NCBI GenBank assembly: GCA_003249215.1
Contig: QKJR01000028.1
Span: 1-35,626 of the forward strand
DNA length: 35,626 nucleotides
Source of the DNA: Rhodobacterales bacterium
Lineage (GTDB): Bacteria > Pseudomonadota > Alphaproteobacteria > Rhodobacterales > Rhodobacteraceae
Direction: 5' to 3'
In this document: positions 1-7,282 of the stretch, piece by piece
Layout: the number at the start of each line of letters is the position of its first letter
Position numbering within the stretch: the stretch's first letter is position 1
Notes under the pieces: model-generated
What the model was told of the DNA's origin: nothing
What the model saw: the letters and a program-made list of their open reading frames with translations, nothing else
The model's database searches: none
Program-made: the position numbers and the translations under genes

Positions 1-645
1 GTCTGTAACCTCGACGTCAACGAACCCGGCGTTTTCCAGCGCTGCTACAGTGTCCGCAGGACGCATCAAATAGGCTCCACTGCCGTCCGCTGACCAGGGA
101 ACCGGGTGGTGTGGTTCTCCCACTGGCCCCAGACCGTGTTCTGTCAGCGCGAAGAACGCGCCGGGTTTCAGAACGCGGAAGGCCTCGCCAAAAAACACGT
201 TGCGATCTGGGACGTTCATTGTGACGTGCTGCGTGTAGCCACCATCGAAGGTTGCGTCGTCATAGGGCAGTTGCTGTCCGTCACCATGTCGACACTCGAC
301 CGCATCTTCCATCCCGACAAGCGCACTCAGCTTGTTGGCCGCATCGACGAACGGGGCCGTGATGTCGATGCCGTCAACGTGACAACGGAAGCGCTTGGCG
401 ATATACCGCGCGGGACCGCCGAGCCCACAGCCGATGTCGACAAGGCGATCGCCCTCCTTGATCGGCAACGCGTCCGCCAGGTCCACGGTGGCAGGAAAAC
501 CTCTGGCGTGAAAATGGTCCACGGGCGCAAGCTGCTCGATCGTGACGGTTTTGGGGTCGAGGCCCGCCAGAGCCATCGTCTCCAAAATTCGGGAATAGAC
601 GTCGCCTTTGCCCCAGTGATCTGAGATTGCCTGAGCGTCAGCCAT
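1..645 (-). CDS. class I SAM-dependent methyltransferase (3' end off the window)
   Basis: The frame is open from an ATG at 645 to the left edge, giving 215 residues without a stop; the C-terminus is outside the window. The start is supported by an AGGGAGG ribosome site about 6 nt upstream. Residues near 68-80 carry methyltransferase motif I (VDIGCGLGGPARYIA), followed by an acidic residue in a VDGID context (post-motif I) and an LPYDDATFDGG segment typical of motif II. The later RVLKPG segment matches the motif III region of UbiE/sarcosine-methyltransferase-like enzymes. It therefore binds S-adenosylmethionine; the acceptor is unknown, although the closest flavour is small-molecule N- or C-methyltransferases. 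It diverges from pnp across a palindrome-rich gap. Base composition appears slightly less GC-rich than its neighbours, so acquisition is possible but unproven. Confidence 0.88.
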   Translation of the reverse strand, partial: MADAQAISDHWGKGDVYSRILETMALAGLDPKTVTIEQLAPVDHFHARGFPATVDLADALPIKEGDRLVDIGCGLGGPARYIAKRFRCHVDGIDITAPFVDAANKLSALVGMEDAVECRHGDGQQLPYDDATFDGGYTQHVTMNVPDRNVFFGEAFRVLKPGAFFALTEHGLGPVGEPHHPVPWSADGSGAYLMRPADTVAALENAGFVDVEVTD

Positions 646-675
646 TTGAGCCTCCCTGATGCTCCGATCATCATA

Positions 676-699
676 CCATGAATTGCGCGAATCTCATGG
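676..699. repeat. inverted repeat near the methyltransferase start
   Basis: CCATGA and TCATGG arms are separated by 12 nt with an imperfectly symmetric centre. It lies about 30 nt upstream of the methyltransferase ATG, where an operator would sit. No regulator is identifiable in the window. Confidence 0.4.
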
Positions 700-713
700 G
701 GACTCGAGGTTGG

Positions 714-731
714 TCCGTTCCTGAGAACGGA
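714..731. repeat. perfect 7-bp palindrome upstream of pnp/methyltransferase
   Basis: TCCGTTC, a CTGA loop, and GAACGGA form a perfect inverted repeat. No T tract follows directly, so it is unlikely to be a standard intrinsic terminator. An operator for either divergent gene or an RNA stem in the pnp leader is possible. Confidence 0.5.
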
Positions 732-931
732 TGACCCTCCGGTTTTGACGCCGTCCAGCGCGGTGACCAACTCCACGCTTCCCAAAACCCTTGTTTTCCT
801 GTAGGACCCGGCCCATCTGCGACGTGAGGCCAAGCCCCGGGCACATGCAAAGGATAGGGGCGGCGGCAATGGGGCCGCCACGCAAACGGGAGACCGGAGG
901 GTCCGGAGTGCTCCCAGACAGGATACGCTGA

Positions 932-956
932 ATGTTCAACGTTACGAAAAAATCGA
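932..956 (+). other. pnp: displaced canonical pnp start (MFNVTKKS), out of frame with the gene body
   Basis: An ATG at 932 with an AGGA ribosome site encodes MFNVTKKS, the family-typical PNPase N-terminus. The gene body continues as ETLTLETGK from 957, but in the next frame. Relative to the usual family sequence, about five codons are expected between these two segments and only one nucleotide (956) is present, so about 14 nt are missing. Read straight on from 932, the frame becomes nonsense and stops at 1159. A six-A run (947-952) lies just before the junction. This could be a true deletion, a sequence or assembly error, or a recoding site. Confidence 0.8.
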
Positions 957-1037
957 GAGACGCTCACGCTGGAAACCGGCAAGGTCGCCCGTCAGGCCGA
1001 CGGCTCGGTCATCGCCACGCTGGGCGAGACCTCGGTC

Positions 1038-3065
1038 ATGGCCAACGTGACCTTCGCGAAGGAAGCGAAGCCGGGGCAGGATTTCTTCCCGCTCACCGTC
1101 CATTATCAGGAAAAATACTACGCCGCGGGCAAGATCCCGGGCGGGTTCTTCAAGCGTGAAGCGCGTCCCTCCGAAAAGGAAACGCTGACCTCGCGTCTGA
1201 TCGACCGTCCCTGCCGTCCGCTCTTCGTTCCGGGCTTCAAGAACGAAGTCCTCGTCATGGCGACCGTGCTGTCGTGCGACCTCGTGAACGACCCCGATGT
1301 CGTCGCGATGATCGCCGCTTCGGCCGCGCTGACGATCTCGGGCGTGCCCTTCATGGGCCCGATCGGCGCCGCGCGCGTCGGCTTCGTCGATGGCGAATAT
1401 GTGCTGAACCCGGCCATGGACGACATGACCAAGCTGCGCGACAACCCCGAGCAGCGCCTCGATCTGGTCATCGCGGGCACCAAAGACGCCGTGATGATGG
1501 TCGAATCCGAGGCCTATGAGCTGACCGAGGAAGAGATGCTCGGCGCGGTGGTCTTCGGCCACCAGCAGATGCAGCCGGTCATCGACCTGATCATCGATCT
1601 GGCGGAATCGGCGGCGAAAGAGCCCTTCAACTTCGCTCCGCCGGAGTATTCGGCGCTCTACGCTGCGGTGAAAGCCGCGGGCGAGACCGAGATGCGCGCC
1701 GCTTTCGCGCTCAAGGACAAGCAGGAACGCACCAATGCCATTTCGGCGGCGGTCGACCTGATCAAGTCGAAACTCTCGGAAGAGCAACTGGCCGACATCA
1801 ACCTCGGCTCGGCGATCAAGAAGCTCGAATCGGGCATCCTGCGCGGTGACATCATCAACGGTGGCGCGCGCATCGACGGCCGCGACACCAAGACCGTGCG
1901 CCCGATCGTGGCCGAAGTGGGCCTGCTGCCCCGCACCCACGGCTCGGCGCTGTTCACCCGTGGTGAAACGCAGGGCCTCGTGGTCACCACGCTCGGCACC
2001 GGCGACGACGAACAGATCATCGACGCGCTGAACGGCAACTACCGCTCGAACTTCCTGCTGCACTACAACTTCCCGCCCTATTCGGTCGGCGAAGTGGGTC
2101 GCGTGGGGTCGCCCGGCCGTCGTGAGATCGGCCACGGCAAGCTCGCCTGGCGCGCGCTGCAGGCGGTTCTGCCGGCGGCGACCGACTTCCCCTACACGAT
2201 CCGCGTCGTGTCGGAGATCACCGAATCGAACGGCTCGTCCTCGATGGCTTCGGTCTGCGGTGGGTCGCTCTCGATGATGGATGCGGGCGTGCCGCTGAAG
2301 GCGCCGGTCGCCGGCGTCGCGATGGGCCTGATCCTCGAAGACGATGGCAAATGGGCCGTGCTGACCGACATCCTCGGCGACGAGGATCACCTCGGCGACA
2401 TGGACTTCAAGGTTGCGGGCACCGAAGCCGGGATCACCTCGCTGCAGATGGACATCAAGGTTGCGGGCATCACGCCGGCGATCATGGAGCAGGCTCTCGC
2501 TCAGGCGAAAGACGGCCGGATGCACATCCTTGGCGAGATGTCGAAGGCGCTGAGCGCCGGGCGTCAAGAATTCTCGGCCCATGCGCCGCGGATCGAGACG
2601 ATGCAGATCCCGACCGACAAGATCCGTGAAGTGATCGGGTCGGGCGGCAAGGTGATCCGCGAGATCGTGGAAGTGTCGGGCGCAAAGGTCGACATCAACG
2701 ACGACGGGATCATCAAGATCGCTTCGGCCAATGGCGACGCGATCAAGAAGGCCTATGACATGATCTATTCGATCGTGGCCGAGCCGGAAGAAGGCAAGAT
2801 CTACCGCGGCAAGGTCGTGAAGCTCGTCGATTTCGGCGCCTTCGTGAACTTCTTCGGCAAGCGTGACGGCCTCGTCCACGTCAGCCAGATCGCCGGCAAG
2901 CGCCTGAACCACCCGAACGAACTGCTGAAAGAAGGGCAGGAAGTTTGGGTGAAACTGCTCGGCTTCGACGATCGCGGCAAGGTCCGCCTCGGCATGAAGA
3001 TGGTCGATCAGGAGACCGGCGAAGAGCTGGCCCCCGAGAAGAAAGAGGAAAAAGCCGAGGAGTGA
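1038..3065 (+). CDS. pnp: polyribonucleotide nucleotidyltransferase (PNPase), N-terminus frame-disrupted
   Basis: PNPase degrades RNA 3' to 5' phosphorolytically and is a degradosome-type enzyme in the cytoplasm. The body is intact: first RNase PH core with the conserved [10 protein letters not shown] and [12 protein letters not shown] segments, second core with [11 protein letters not shown], which contains the equivalents of the E. coli catalytic D486, D492 and K494 (around residues 448-456 here), a KH domain with GSGG near residue 534, and an S1 domain from about residue 584. The first in-frame ATG is at 1038 (675 residues) but has no good ribosome site. Homologous sequence already begins at 957 (ETLTLETGK), and the canonical start at 932 is one frame away. 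The family is usually about 710-715 residues; the expected full protein would match that. Whether functional full-length PNPase is made depends on whether the frame break is real. A strong terminator follows. Confidence 0.95.
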   Translation: MANVTFAKEAKPGQDFFPLTVHYQEKYYAAGKIPGGFFKREARPSEKETLTSRLIDRPCRPLFVPGFKNEVLVMATVLSCDLVNDPDVVAMIAASAALTISGVPFMGPIGAARVGFVDGEYVLNPAMDDMTKLRDNPEQRLDLVIAGTKDAVMMVESEAYELTEEEMLGAVVFGHQQMQPVIDLIIDLAESAAKEPFNFAPPEYSALYAAVKAAGETEMRAAFALKDKQERTNAISAAVDLIKSKLSEEQLADINLGSAIKKLESGILRGDIINGGARIDGRDTKTVRPIVAEVGLLPRTHGSALFTRGETQGLVVTTLGTGDDEQIIDALNGNYRSNFLLHYNFPPYSVGEVGRVGSPGRREIGHGKLAWRALQAVLPAATDFPYTIRVVSEITESNGSSSMASVCGGSLSMMDAGVPLKAPVAGVAMGLILEDDGKWAVLTDILGDEDHLGDMDFKVAGTEAGITSLQMDIKVAGITPAIMEQALAQAKDGRMHILGEMSKALSAGRQEFSAHAPRIETMQIPTDKIREVIGSGGKVIREIVEVSGAKVDINDDGIIKIASANGDAIKKAYDMIYSIVAEPEEGKIYRGKVVKLVDFGAFVNFFGKRDGLVHVSQIAGKRLNHPNELLKEGQEVWVKLLGFDDRGKVRLGMKMVDQETGEELAPEKKEEKAEE

Positions 3066-3095
3066 TCCCCGGCTGCCCGTGATGGGCTCCAATCG

Positions 3096-3127
3096 AAAGG
3101 CCCCGGGAGTTTCCCGGGGCCTTTTGC
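3096..3127 (+). terminator. rho-independent terminator of pnp
   Basis: Stem GGCCCCGGGA / TCCCGGGGCC with a short loop, flanked by AAA on the left and TTTT on the right, starts 30 nt after the pnp stop. The symmetric A/T flanks would also let it serve the convergent membrane-protein gene. Confidence 0.9.
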
Positions 3128-3128
3128 G

Positions 3129-4298
3129 TTACGCACGCTCGAACCGCTGGTTCAGCTTCCAGATGCCCCAGGCGAGCGGGATCGCCCCGAAGCCACCGAT
3201 CATCCAGGCGAAGGGTTCGGCCGAGAAGCTCTCGAAGAGCTGGGTATAGGCGTGGATCGTGCCGAAGGTCAGCGCGGCATTGAAGAGCGCGCGGCGATGC
3301 GTGGCGGCGGACCAGACAGCCATCGCGGCAAGCGCTGCGGCCCAGAGCACCGAATAGACCCCTTCCGAGAGATGCAGTGCATGGGCCTGCCAGGCATCGC
3401 GGGCCGCGTCATAGGCCGCATAATCGCCGAAGTCGCCATAGCTCGGCCCCCAGAGCGCCGCGCCGACCGTGTCGCCCCAGAGCGAGCCGACCAGCGCGCA
3501 GAGGTTGGCGACGATGAAGGCCATCAGCGCGAGGATACGGCCGTGACGGGCCGAGCCTTCGCCGAGCCGCGGCACGATGAACAGGATCGCAAGCATCAGC
3601 GCCGCCATCTGCAGGATGCTGAGCGTGGGTTCCGGCGAGTAGAATGCATAGACCGCGTGCCAGTAGCCGGTGCCGGTCGAGAGCATCTGTGCGAAAGGCA
3701 CGATGGCCAGCGCGGTAACGAAACGGATATCGGAGCGCCAGCCGAGGACGACGAGCACCGCAGCGGCATAGGCGCTGAACAGCGTCGGGATCGCACCGCC
3801 GAAATCGTTCTGTGCGATCAAGAAGGCCAGACCGCCCAGATGCATCGCCCCCGCCATCAGCAGGATCGCATTGGCCACCAACCGGTTCGGCCAGTCGCGC
3901 CGGATCTGCCCGATCCCTGCGATCGCGGCCCCGGCCAGCGTGAGGATGGGCCCGGCGCTGTCGGGTGCGACCTCGATCAGCTTGAGGCCACCGCCGCCCA
4001 TCAGCATGCCCGCCCCGATCAGGGCGCTCGCATTGCCGAAGAAGCGCATCGTGTCGGTCTGGCGCAGGAGCACCGGCAGCCCGACCGCGATCAGGAGCGC
4101 GCCGATCAGCGCCACGGCCAGCACATCGGCCAGCCAGAAGACGGTGCCGAGGCTGGCGGCGGTGATGCCGCCCAGAAGCAGGCTGTTGGTCACAAGCGCC
4201 ATCATCGCCGCGCGGGCGCGCTGATGGATGATGGAGGCGACATCCGGGTCGATGATCTGGTCGGCGACCAGCCGGTCGGTATCTGCAACGACGAACAT
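3129..4298 (-). CDS. multi-pass inner-membrane protein, DUF2157-like
   Basis: A 389-residue protein with about ten to twelve hydrophobic segments from roughly residue 35 to 380. It begins with a short soluble N-terminus containing a helical IHQRARAAM stretch, reminiscent of DUF2157 membrane proteins. It is rich in Gly and Ala within the helices, and the charged C-terminus (KLNQRFERA) is probably cytoplasmic. I see no transporter or enzyme signature, so function is unknown. The ATG at 4298 is preceded by an AAGGGA site. The promoter region (4340-4370) carries two tandem palindromes, suggesting repression by a dimeric regulator. It converges on pnp with only 3 nt between its stop and the shared terminator. 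Coding composition matches neighbours. Confidence 0.85.
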   Translation of the reverse strand: MFVVADTDRLVADQIIDPDVASIIHQRARAAMMALVTNSLLLGGITAASLGTVFWLADVLAVALIGALLIAVGLPVLLRQTDTMRFFGNASALIGAGMLMGGGGLKLIEVAPDSAGPILTLAGAAIAGIGQIRRDWPNRLVANAILLMAGAMHLGGLAFLIAQNDFGGAIPTLFSAYAAAVLVVLGWRSDIRFVTALAIVPFAQMLSTGTGYWHAVYAFYSPEPTLSILQMAALMLAILFIVPRLGEGSARHGRILALMAFIVANLCALVGSLWGDTVGAALWGPSYGDFGDYAAYDAARDAWQAHALHLSEGVYSVLWAAALAAMAVWSAATHRRALFNAALTFGTIHAYTQLFESFSAEPFAWMIGGFGAIPLAWGIWKLNQRFERA

Positions 4299-4342
4299 GG
4301 AAAGTCCCTTTTCCGATTCTGTAATTGCAGACTACCATAAAA

Positions 4343-4368
4343 TGAACATCGTTCAAGAACGACGTTCA
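4343..4368. promoter_or_regulatory. tandem palindromic operator-like sites upstream of the membrane-protein gene
   Basis: Two 11-bp palindromes, GAACATCGTTC (4344-4354) and GAACGACGTTC (4357-4367), lie side by side with 2 bp between them. Each has the form GAAC-N3-GTTC, and the first extends to TGAAC/GTTCA. On the minus strand they overlap a possible -35 (TTGAAC) placed 16 nt before a TAGTCT -10-like hexamer. This layout fits cooperative binding of two dimers at a promoter. No cognate regulator gene is in the window. Confidence 0.55.
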
Positions 4369-4377
4369 AAAATTTGA

Positions 4378-4406
4378 AAAACAAAACCCCGGAACAGGTC
4401 CGGGGC
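4378..4406 (-). terminator. rho-independent terminator of the DUF1127 gene
   Basis: Read on the minus strand: stem CCCCGGA / TTCCGGGG with a CCTG-type loop followed by TTTTGTTTTT. It starts about 20 nt after the DUF1127 stop codon, separating it from the downstream membrane-protein gene. Confidence 0.88.
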
Positions 4407-4426
4407 TGCTTTTTGGGGGGAGCGGC

Positions 4427-4636
4427 TCAGATACCGTAGACCGCCCGATGCACGAGATCGGGAATATCCCCACGCGCAATGCCGAGATCGGCAAGGTCAC
4501 GGTTCGACGTGCCTTCGAGTTCGGCAAGGGTGCGGCGGTATTTTGCACGCAGCGCGCGGCGTTCGCGCCGGTCGGCCGTGAAACGGGTGAAGGCGGCGGC
4601 GCCGCGGGTGGAGAGAGAGGCAAGTGCCTGGGTCAT
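4427..4636 (-). CDS. DUF1127 (YjiS-like) small protein
   Basis: A 69-residue, Arg-rich protein. The N-terminal half is a basic helix (TADRRERRALRAKYRRTLAEL) and the C-terminal half carries the DUF1127 core (NRDLADLGIARGDIP). I chose the ATG at 4636 rather than 4687 because an AAGAGG site lies 5 nt upstream and the family usually starts this way. In Rhodobacter, DUF1127 proteins have been linked to RNA binding and stress-induced small RNAs; that link is family knowledge, not visible here. It is monocistronic, with its own terminator right after the stop. A membrane-protein gene lies downstream and a peroxiredoxin gene upstream, all on the same strand. Confidence 0.88.
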   Translation of the reverse strand: MTQALASLSTRGAAAFTRFTADRRERRALRAKYRRTLAELEGTSNRDLADLGIARGDIPDLVHRAVYGI

Positions 4637-4748
4637 GTGAAACCTCTTGTTCTTAACCGGGCGGATCCCGGTGCTGTGTGAGTCCATTATGGTGGCGCTA
4701 ACATGGTGATGCGGACGGCTCCGCGCAATTGCCTCGTTTCAAGGGGCC

Positions 4749-4769
4749 GCCATGCAATTCCTGCATGGC
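4749..4769. repeat. inverted repeat between DUF1127 and peroxiredoxin genes
   Basis: Perfect 8-bp arms GCCATGCA and TGCATGGC with a 5-nt ATTCC loop. It sits about 110 nt upstream of the DUF1127 start and just beyond the peroxiredoxin terminator, so it could be an operator for DUF1127 or part of the peroxiredoxin 3' end. Confidence 0.5.
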
Positions 4770-4774
4770 AAAAT

Positions 4775-4799
4775 GAAAACGGCCCCCGAGGGGGCCGCA
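4775..4799 (-). terminator. rho-independent terminator of the peroxiredoxin gene
   Basis: On the minus strand, GCGGCCCCC / GGGGGCCG forms a strong stem followed by TTTTCATTTT. It starts about 25 nt after the peroxiredoxin stop codon. Confidence 0.87.
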
Positions 4800-4824
4800 T
4801 CCAAACGCTCTGAATTGGCTCTGA

Positions 4825-5481
4825 TCAGACCTTGGGGGCCTTGACCGTGCGCAGATAGGGCAGCTTGACATCGACATCGCCGAAACGCGCCTTGGCATCT
4901 TCGGTCGAGACCGAGAGTGCGACGATCACGTCCTGACCGGGCACCCAGTTCGCGGGCGTGGCGAAGGGCACGCCATCGGTCGCCTGCACGGCGTCGAGCG
5001 CGCGCAGGATCTCGGCGAAGTTGCGGCCCACCGACATCGGATAGATCATCATCAGACGGATCTTCTTGTCGGGGCCGACGATGAAGACGGTGCGCACGGT
5101 GGCCGAATCCGCGGGGGTGCGGCCATCGGGCAGATAGGCCTCGGCGGGCAGCATGTCATAGGCTTTCGACACGGCGAGCGAGGTGTCGTCGATGATCGGG
5201 AAATTGGCGGGGCTACCTGCGACCTTCTCGATGTCGGCCTTCCATTTCATATGCTCTTCGACGCTGTCGACCGAGACGCCAATGACCTTGGTATTGCGTT
5301 TTTCCCATTCCGCGGCGAGCTGGGCCACGGCACCGAACTCGGTGGTGCAGACCGGCGTGAAGTCCTTGGGATGCGAGAACAGGATCGCATAGCCGTCGCC
5401 GATGAAATCGTGGAACTTGAGCGTGCCGGCGGTCGAGTCGGCGGTGAAATCGGGGGCGATGTCGTTGATGCGCAGAGCCAT
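4825..5481 (-). CDS. 1-Cys peroxiredoxin (Prx6/AhpC-TSA family)
   Basis: A 218-residue cytosolic peroxidase that reduces hydrogen peroxide and organic hydroperoxides. The active-site motif PKDFTPVCTTE places the peroxidatic Cys at residue 45 with the conserved Pro and Thr. The long C-terminal extension (about residues 150-218) containing the YPMSVGRNFAEILR segment is typical of the Prx6 type rather than AhpC. A clear resolving VCP motif is absent. The ATG at 5481 is chosen over one 30 nt upstream because AGGAG is correctly spaced and family members begin MALRINDIAPDF. It diverges from an aldehyde dehydrogenase across a 187-nt gap containing a nested inverted repeat, and ends at its own terminator. 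Confidence 0.95.
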   Translation of the reverse strand: MALRINDIAPDFTADSTAGTLKFHDFIGDGYAILFSHPKDFTPVCTTEFGAVAQLAAEWEKRNTKVIGVSVDSVEEHMKWKADIEKVAGSPANFPIIDDTSLAVSKAYDMLPAEAYLPDGRTPADSATVRTVFIVGPDKKIRLMMIYPMSVGRNFAEILRALDAVQATDGVPFATPANWVPGQDVIVALSVSTEDAKARFGDVDVKLPYLRTVKAPKV

Positions 5482-5572
5482 CTTGGTCTCCTGGTTACAG
5501 TTTCCGCGCAAAACCTAGGACAAGCGGAAGGAAGTTTCATCCCCCCGCGCGAAAAACAATGCCAAGAGGGAG

Positions 5573-5606
5573 GAAATTGCGCCCCCCGGGCGCGGGGAGG
5601 AATTTC
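5573..5606. repeat. nested inverted repeat in the peroxiredoxin / aldehyde dehydrogenase divergent region
   Basis: Outer arms GAAATT (5573-5578) and AATTTC (5601-5606) enclose an inner stem GCGCCC-CCC-GGGCGC (5579-5593). It lies between divergently transcribed genes, about 92 nt from the peroxiredoxin start and 63 nt from the dehydrogenase start, so a shared regulatory role is possible. Confidence 0.45.
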
Positions 5607-5668
5607 TTTCGCGCCCGTTGCGCTTTGCCGGACCGGGTGACAGGCTGCGCGCAAACAGGAGATATGTC

Positions 5669-7108
5669 ATGCTCGACAAGCGCGAATTCTACATCGGTGG
5701 CACATGGGGCGCGGCCTCGGCGGGTGCGCGGGCCTATGAGGTGATCGACCCTTCGACCGAAGAGCCCTGCGCGGTGATCTCGCTCGGCGCCGAGGCCGAT
5801 ACCGAGGCGGCCGTTGCCGCGGCCAAGGCGGCGCTGCCGGCGTGGCGCGCGACCGATCCCGCGGTGCGTCTCGGCTATGTCGAGAAGATCCTTGAGATCT
5901 ACAAGGCGCGCTACGAGGAAATGGCCGAGGCAATGAGCCTCGAAATGGGCGCGCCGATCGACTTCTCGCGCTCGGAACAGGCGGGTGCGGGAACCTGGCA
6001 TATCGAGAATTTCATCACCGCGGCGAAGGAATTCGAATGGGTCCATCCGCTGGGCGACGGCACCCCGGGCGCGATGATCGCCTATGAGGCGGTGGGCGTC
6101 GTGGGGCTGATCACGCCGTGGAACTGGCCGATGAACCAGGTCACGCTCAAGGTGATCCCGGCGCTGATCGCGGGTTGCACCATGGTGCTGAAACCCTCGG
6201 AAGAGGCGCCGCTTTCGTCAATGCTGTTCGCCGAATTCGTCGATCAGGCGGGCGTGCCGGCCGGCGTCTTCAACCTTGTGAACGGTGACGGCATGGGGGT
6301 GGGCACCCAGCTCTCGACCCATCCCGATATCGCGATGATCAGCTTCACCGGCTCGACCCGCGCGGGCAAGGCGATCTCCAAGGCCGCGGCCGAGACGCTC
6401 AAGCGCGTCGTGCTCGAGCTCGGCGGCAAGGGCGCGAACCTGGTCTTCGCCGACTGCGACGAGAAGGCCGTGAAGCGCGGCGTGCGCCACATGTTCGAGA
6501 ACACCGGGCAATCGTGCAACGCGCCGAGCCGGATGCTGGTCGAGCGCAGCTATTACGAAACCGCCCTTGAAATCGCCGCGCAAACCGCCGCCGAGACAGC
6601 AACCGGCAACCCGCGCGAGGCGGGCCGCCATCTCGGCCCGGTGATCAACAAGAGCCAGTTCGAGAAGATCCAAGGGTTGATCGAAAGCGGCATCAAGGAA
6701 GGCGCGCGGGTTATCGCGGGCGGCCTTGGCCGGCCCGAGGGGCTGAACAAGGGCTATTACGTGCGCCCGACGATCTTCGCCGATTGCACCCCCGACATGA
6801 CGATCATGCGCGAGGAAATCTTCGGCCCCGTGCTCTCGATCATGCCTTTCGATACCGAAGAAGAGGCGCTCGCCATCGCCAACGACACGCCCTACGGCCT
6901 GACCAACTATCTGCAAACGCAGGATCCGGTGCGCACCAACCGCCTGTTGCGCGCGCTCGATGCCGGGATGGTCGTGGCCAACGGCAAGAGCCGCGGCGCG
7001 GGCGCACCCTTCGGTGGCGTCAAGGCCTCGGGGCGCGCGCGCGAGGGCGGCCGCTGGGGCATCGAGGAATTCTGCGACGTGAAATCCATCGGCGGCTGGG
7101 TCGAGTAA
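5669..7108 (+). CDS. NAD(P)-dependent aldehyde dehydrogenase
   Basis: A 479-residue member of the aldehyde dehydrogenase superfamily, oxidising an aldehyde to its carboxylic acid with NAD(P)+. The catalytic Cys is residue 283 (GQSCNAPSR) and the general-base Glu is residue 250 (LELGGKG). Asn of the oxyanion hole lies in TPWNWPMNQ near residue 153, and the EEIFGPV motif is near residue 389. Length is normal. The ATG at 5669 has CAGGAG 7 nt upstream; an earlier in-frame ATG at 5618 has no such site. The presence of Trp/Asn at the substrate side does not fix the aldehyde. It stands alone between the peroxiredoxin promoter and a hairpin-rich gap, so no pathway is indicated. Confidence 0.94.
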   Translation: MLDKREFYIGGTWGAASAGARAYEVIDPSTEEPCAVISLGAEADTEAAVAAAKAALPAWRATDPAVRLGYVEKILEIYKARYEEMAEAMSLEMGAPIDFSRSEQAGAGTWHIENFITAAKEFEWVHPLGDGTPGAMIAYEAVGVVGLITPWNWPMNQVTLKVIPALIAGCTMVLKPSEEAPLSSMLFAEFVDQAGVPAGVFNLVNGDGMGVGTQLSTHPDIAMISFTGSTRAGKAISKAAAETLKRVVLELGGKGANLVFADCDEKAVKRGVRHMFENTGQSCNAPSRMLVERSYYETALEIAAQTAAETATGNPREAGRHLGPVINKSQFEKIQGLIESGIKEGARVIAGGLGRPEGLNKGYYVRPTIFADCTPDMTIMREEIFGPVLSIMPFDTEEEALAIANDTPYGLTNYLQTQDPVRTNRLLRALDAGMVVANGKSRGAGAPFGGVKASGRAREGGRWGIEEFCDVKSIGGWVE

Positions 7109-7126
7109 GCCCACGGCCGTTTCGCG

Positions 7127-7163
7127 GTCACCCGCGGGTTTGAGTATTTGAGCCAAGAAAAAG
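7127..7163 (+). repeat. partial copy of dispersed intergenic repeat
   Basis: A CCCGCGGG block followed by GAGTATTTGAGCCAAGAAAAAG resembles the 3' portion of the repeats at about 22.1 and 35.2 kb, where CCCCGGGATATTT is followed by a purine-rich tail. The GGGGCTC hairpin part is missing here, so this is a degenerate or partial member. Confidence 0.4.
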
Positions 7164-7187
7164 CCCTGCGTTTCTTCTTGGTTCAAA
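7147..7187 (+). repeat. 13-bp stem-loop in the aldehyde dehydrogenase-xthA gap
   Basis: Arms at 7147-7159 (TTTGAGCCAAGAA) and 7175-7187 (TTCTTGGTTCAAA) pair over 13 bp with one G-U wobble, around a 15-nt loop. No T tract follows, so it is not a standard terminator, although it may stabilise or end the dehydrogenase transcript. Confidence 0.6.
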
Positions 7188-7208
7188 GACGCGACCGATC
7201 TGCCGCAG

Positions 7209-7242
7209 GGCGAAAGCGCAGCCTTCGGGTTGCCCTTTCGCC
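7209..7242 (+). repeat. UUCG-capped hairpin upstream of xthA
   Basis: GGCGAAAG (7209-7216) pairs with CTTTCGCC (7235-7242). Inside, GCAGCC and GGTTGC pair around a TTCG tetraloop, with one C-C mismatch between the two stems. It ends 41 nt before the xthA ATG, so in the mRNA it would form a stable 5' leader structure. No T run follows. Confidence 0.6.
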
Positions 7243-7282
7243 GCACCCGCGCCAGTATCGCGCCGCCCTATGGAGAGACGCG

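Larger units (their letters stand above)
646..931. other. intergenic region between methyltransferase and pnp, probable pnp 5' leader
   Basis: No convincing gene lies here. It holds a CCATGA-N12-TCATGG inverted repeat (676-699), a perfect 7-bp palindrome TCCGTTC-CTGA-GAACGGA (714-731), and a GGCGGC/GCCGCC stem (859-879) shortly before pnp. An AGGA ribosome site (920-923) sits 8 nt before the canonical pnp ATG at 932. rpsO, which commonly precedes pnp in bacteria, is absent from this gap; whether it lies elsewhere cannot be seen. Confidence 0.6.

Noticed and set aside
947..957. programmed frameshift at the A6 run in pnp
   Set aside because: The gene body aligns better with a missing block of about 14 nt than with a single slip, and I know of no frameshifting in pnp. 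Kept only as one possible explanation.
942..3092. 716-codon open frame on the minus strand opposite pnp
   Set aside because: It mirrors pnp, whose protein motifs are unmistakable, and its product is Arg/Asp/His-rich without any domain; long antisense frames are expected in GC-rich genes.
4344..4367. possible alphaproteobacterial SOS (LexA) box
   Set aside because: The group's box is GTTC-N7-GTTC; here the two GTTC (and GAAC) units are 9 nt apart, so the palindrome reading fits better.
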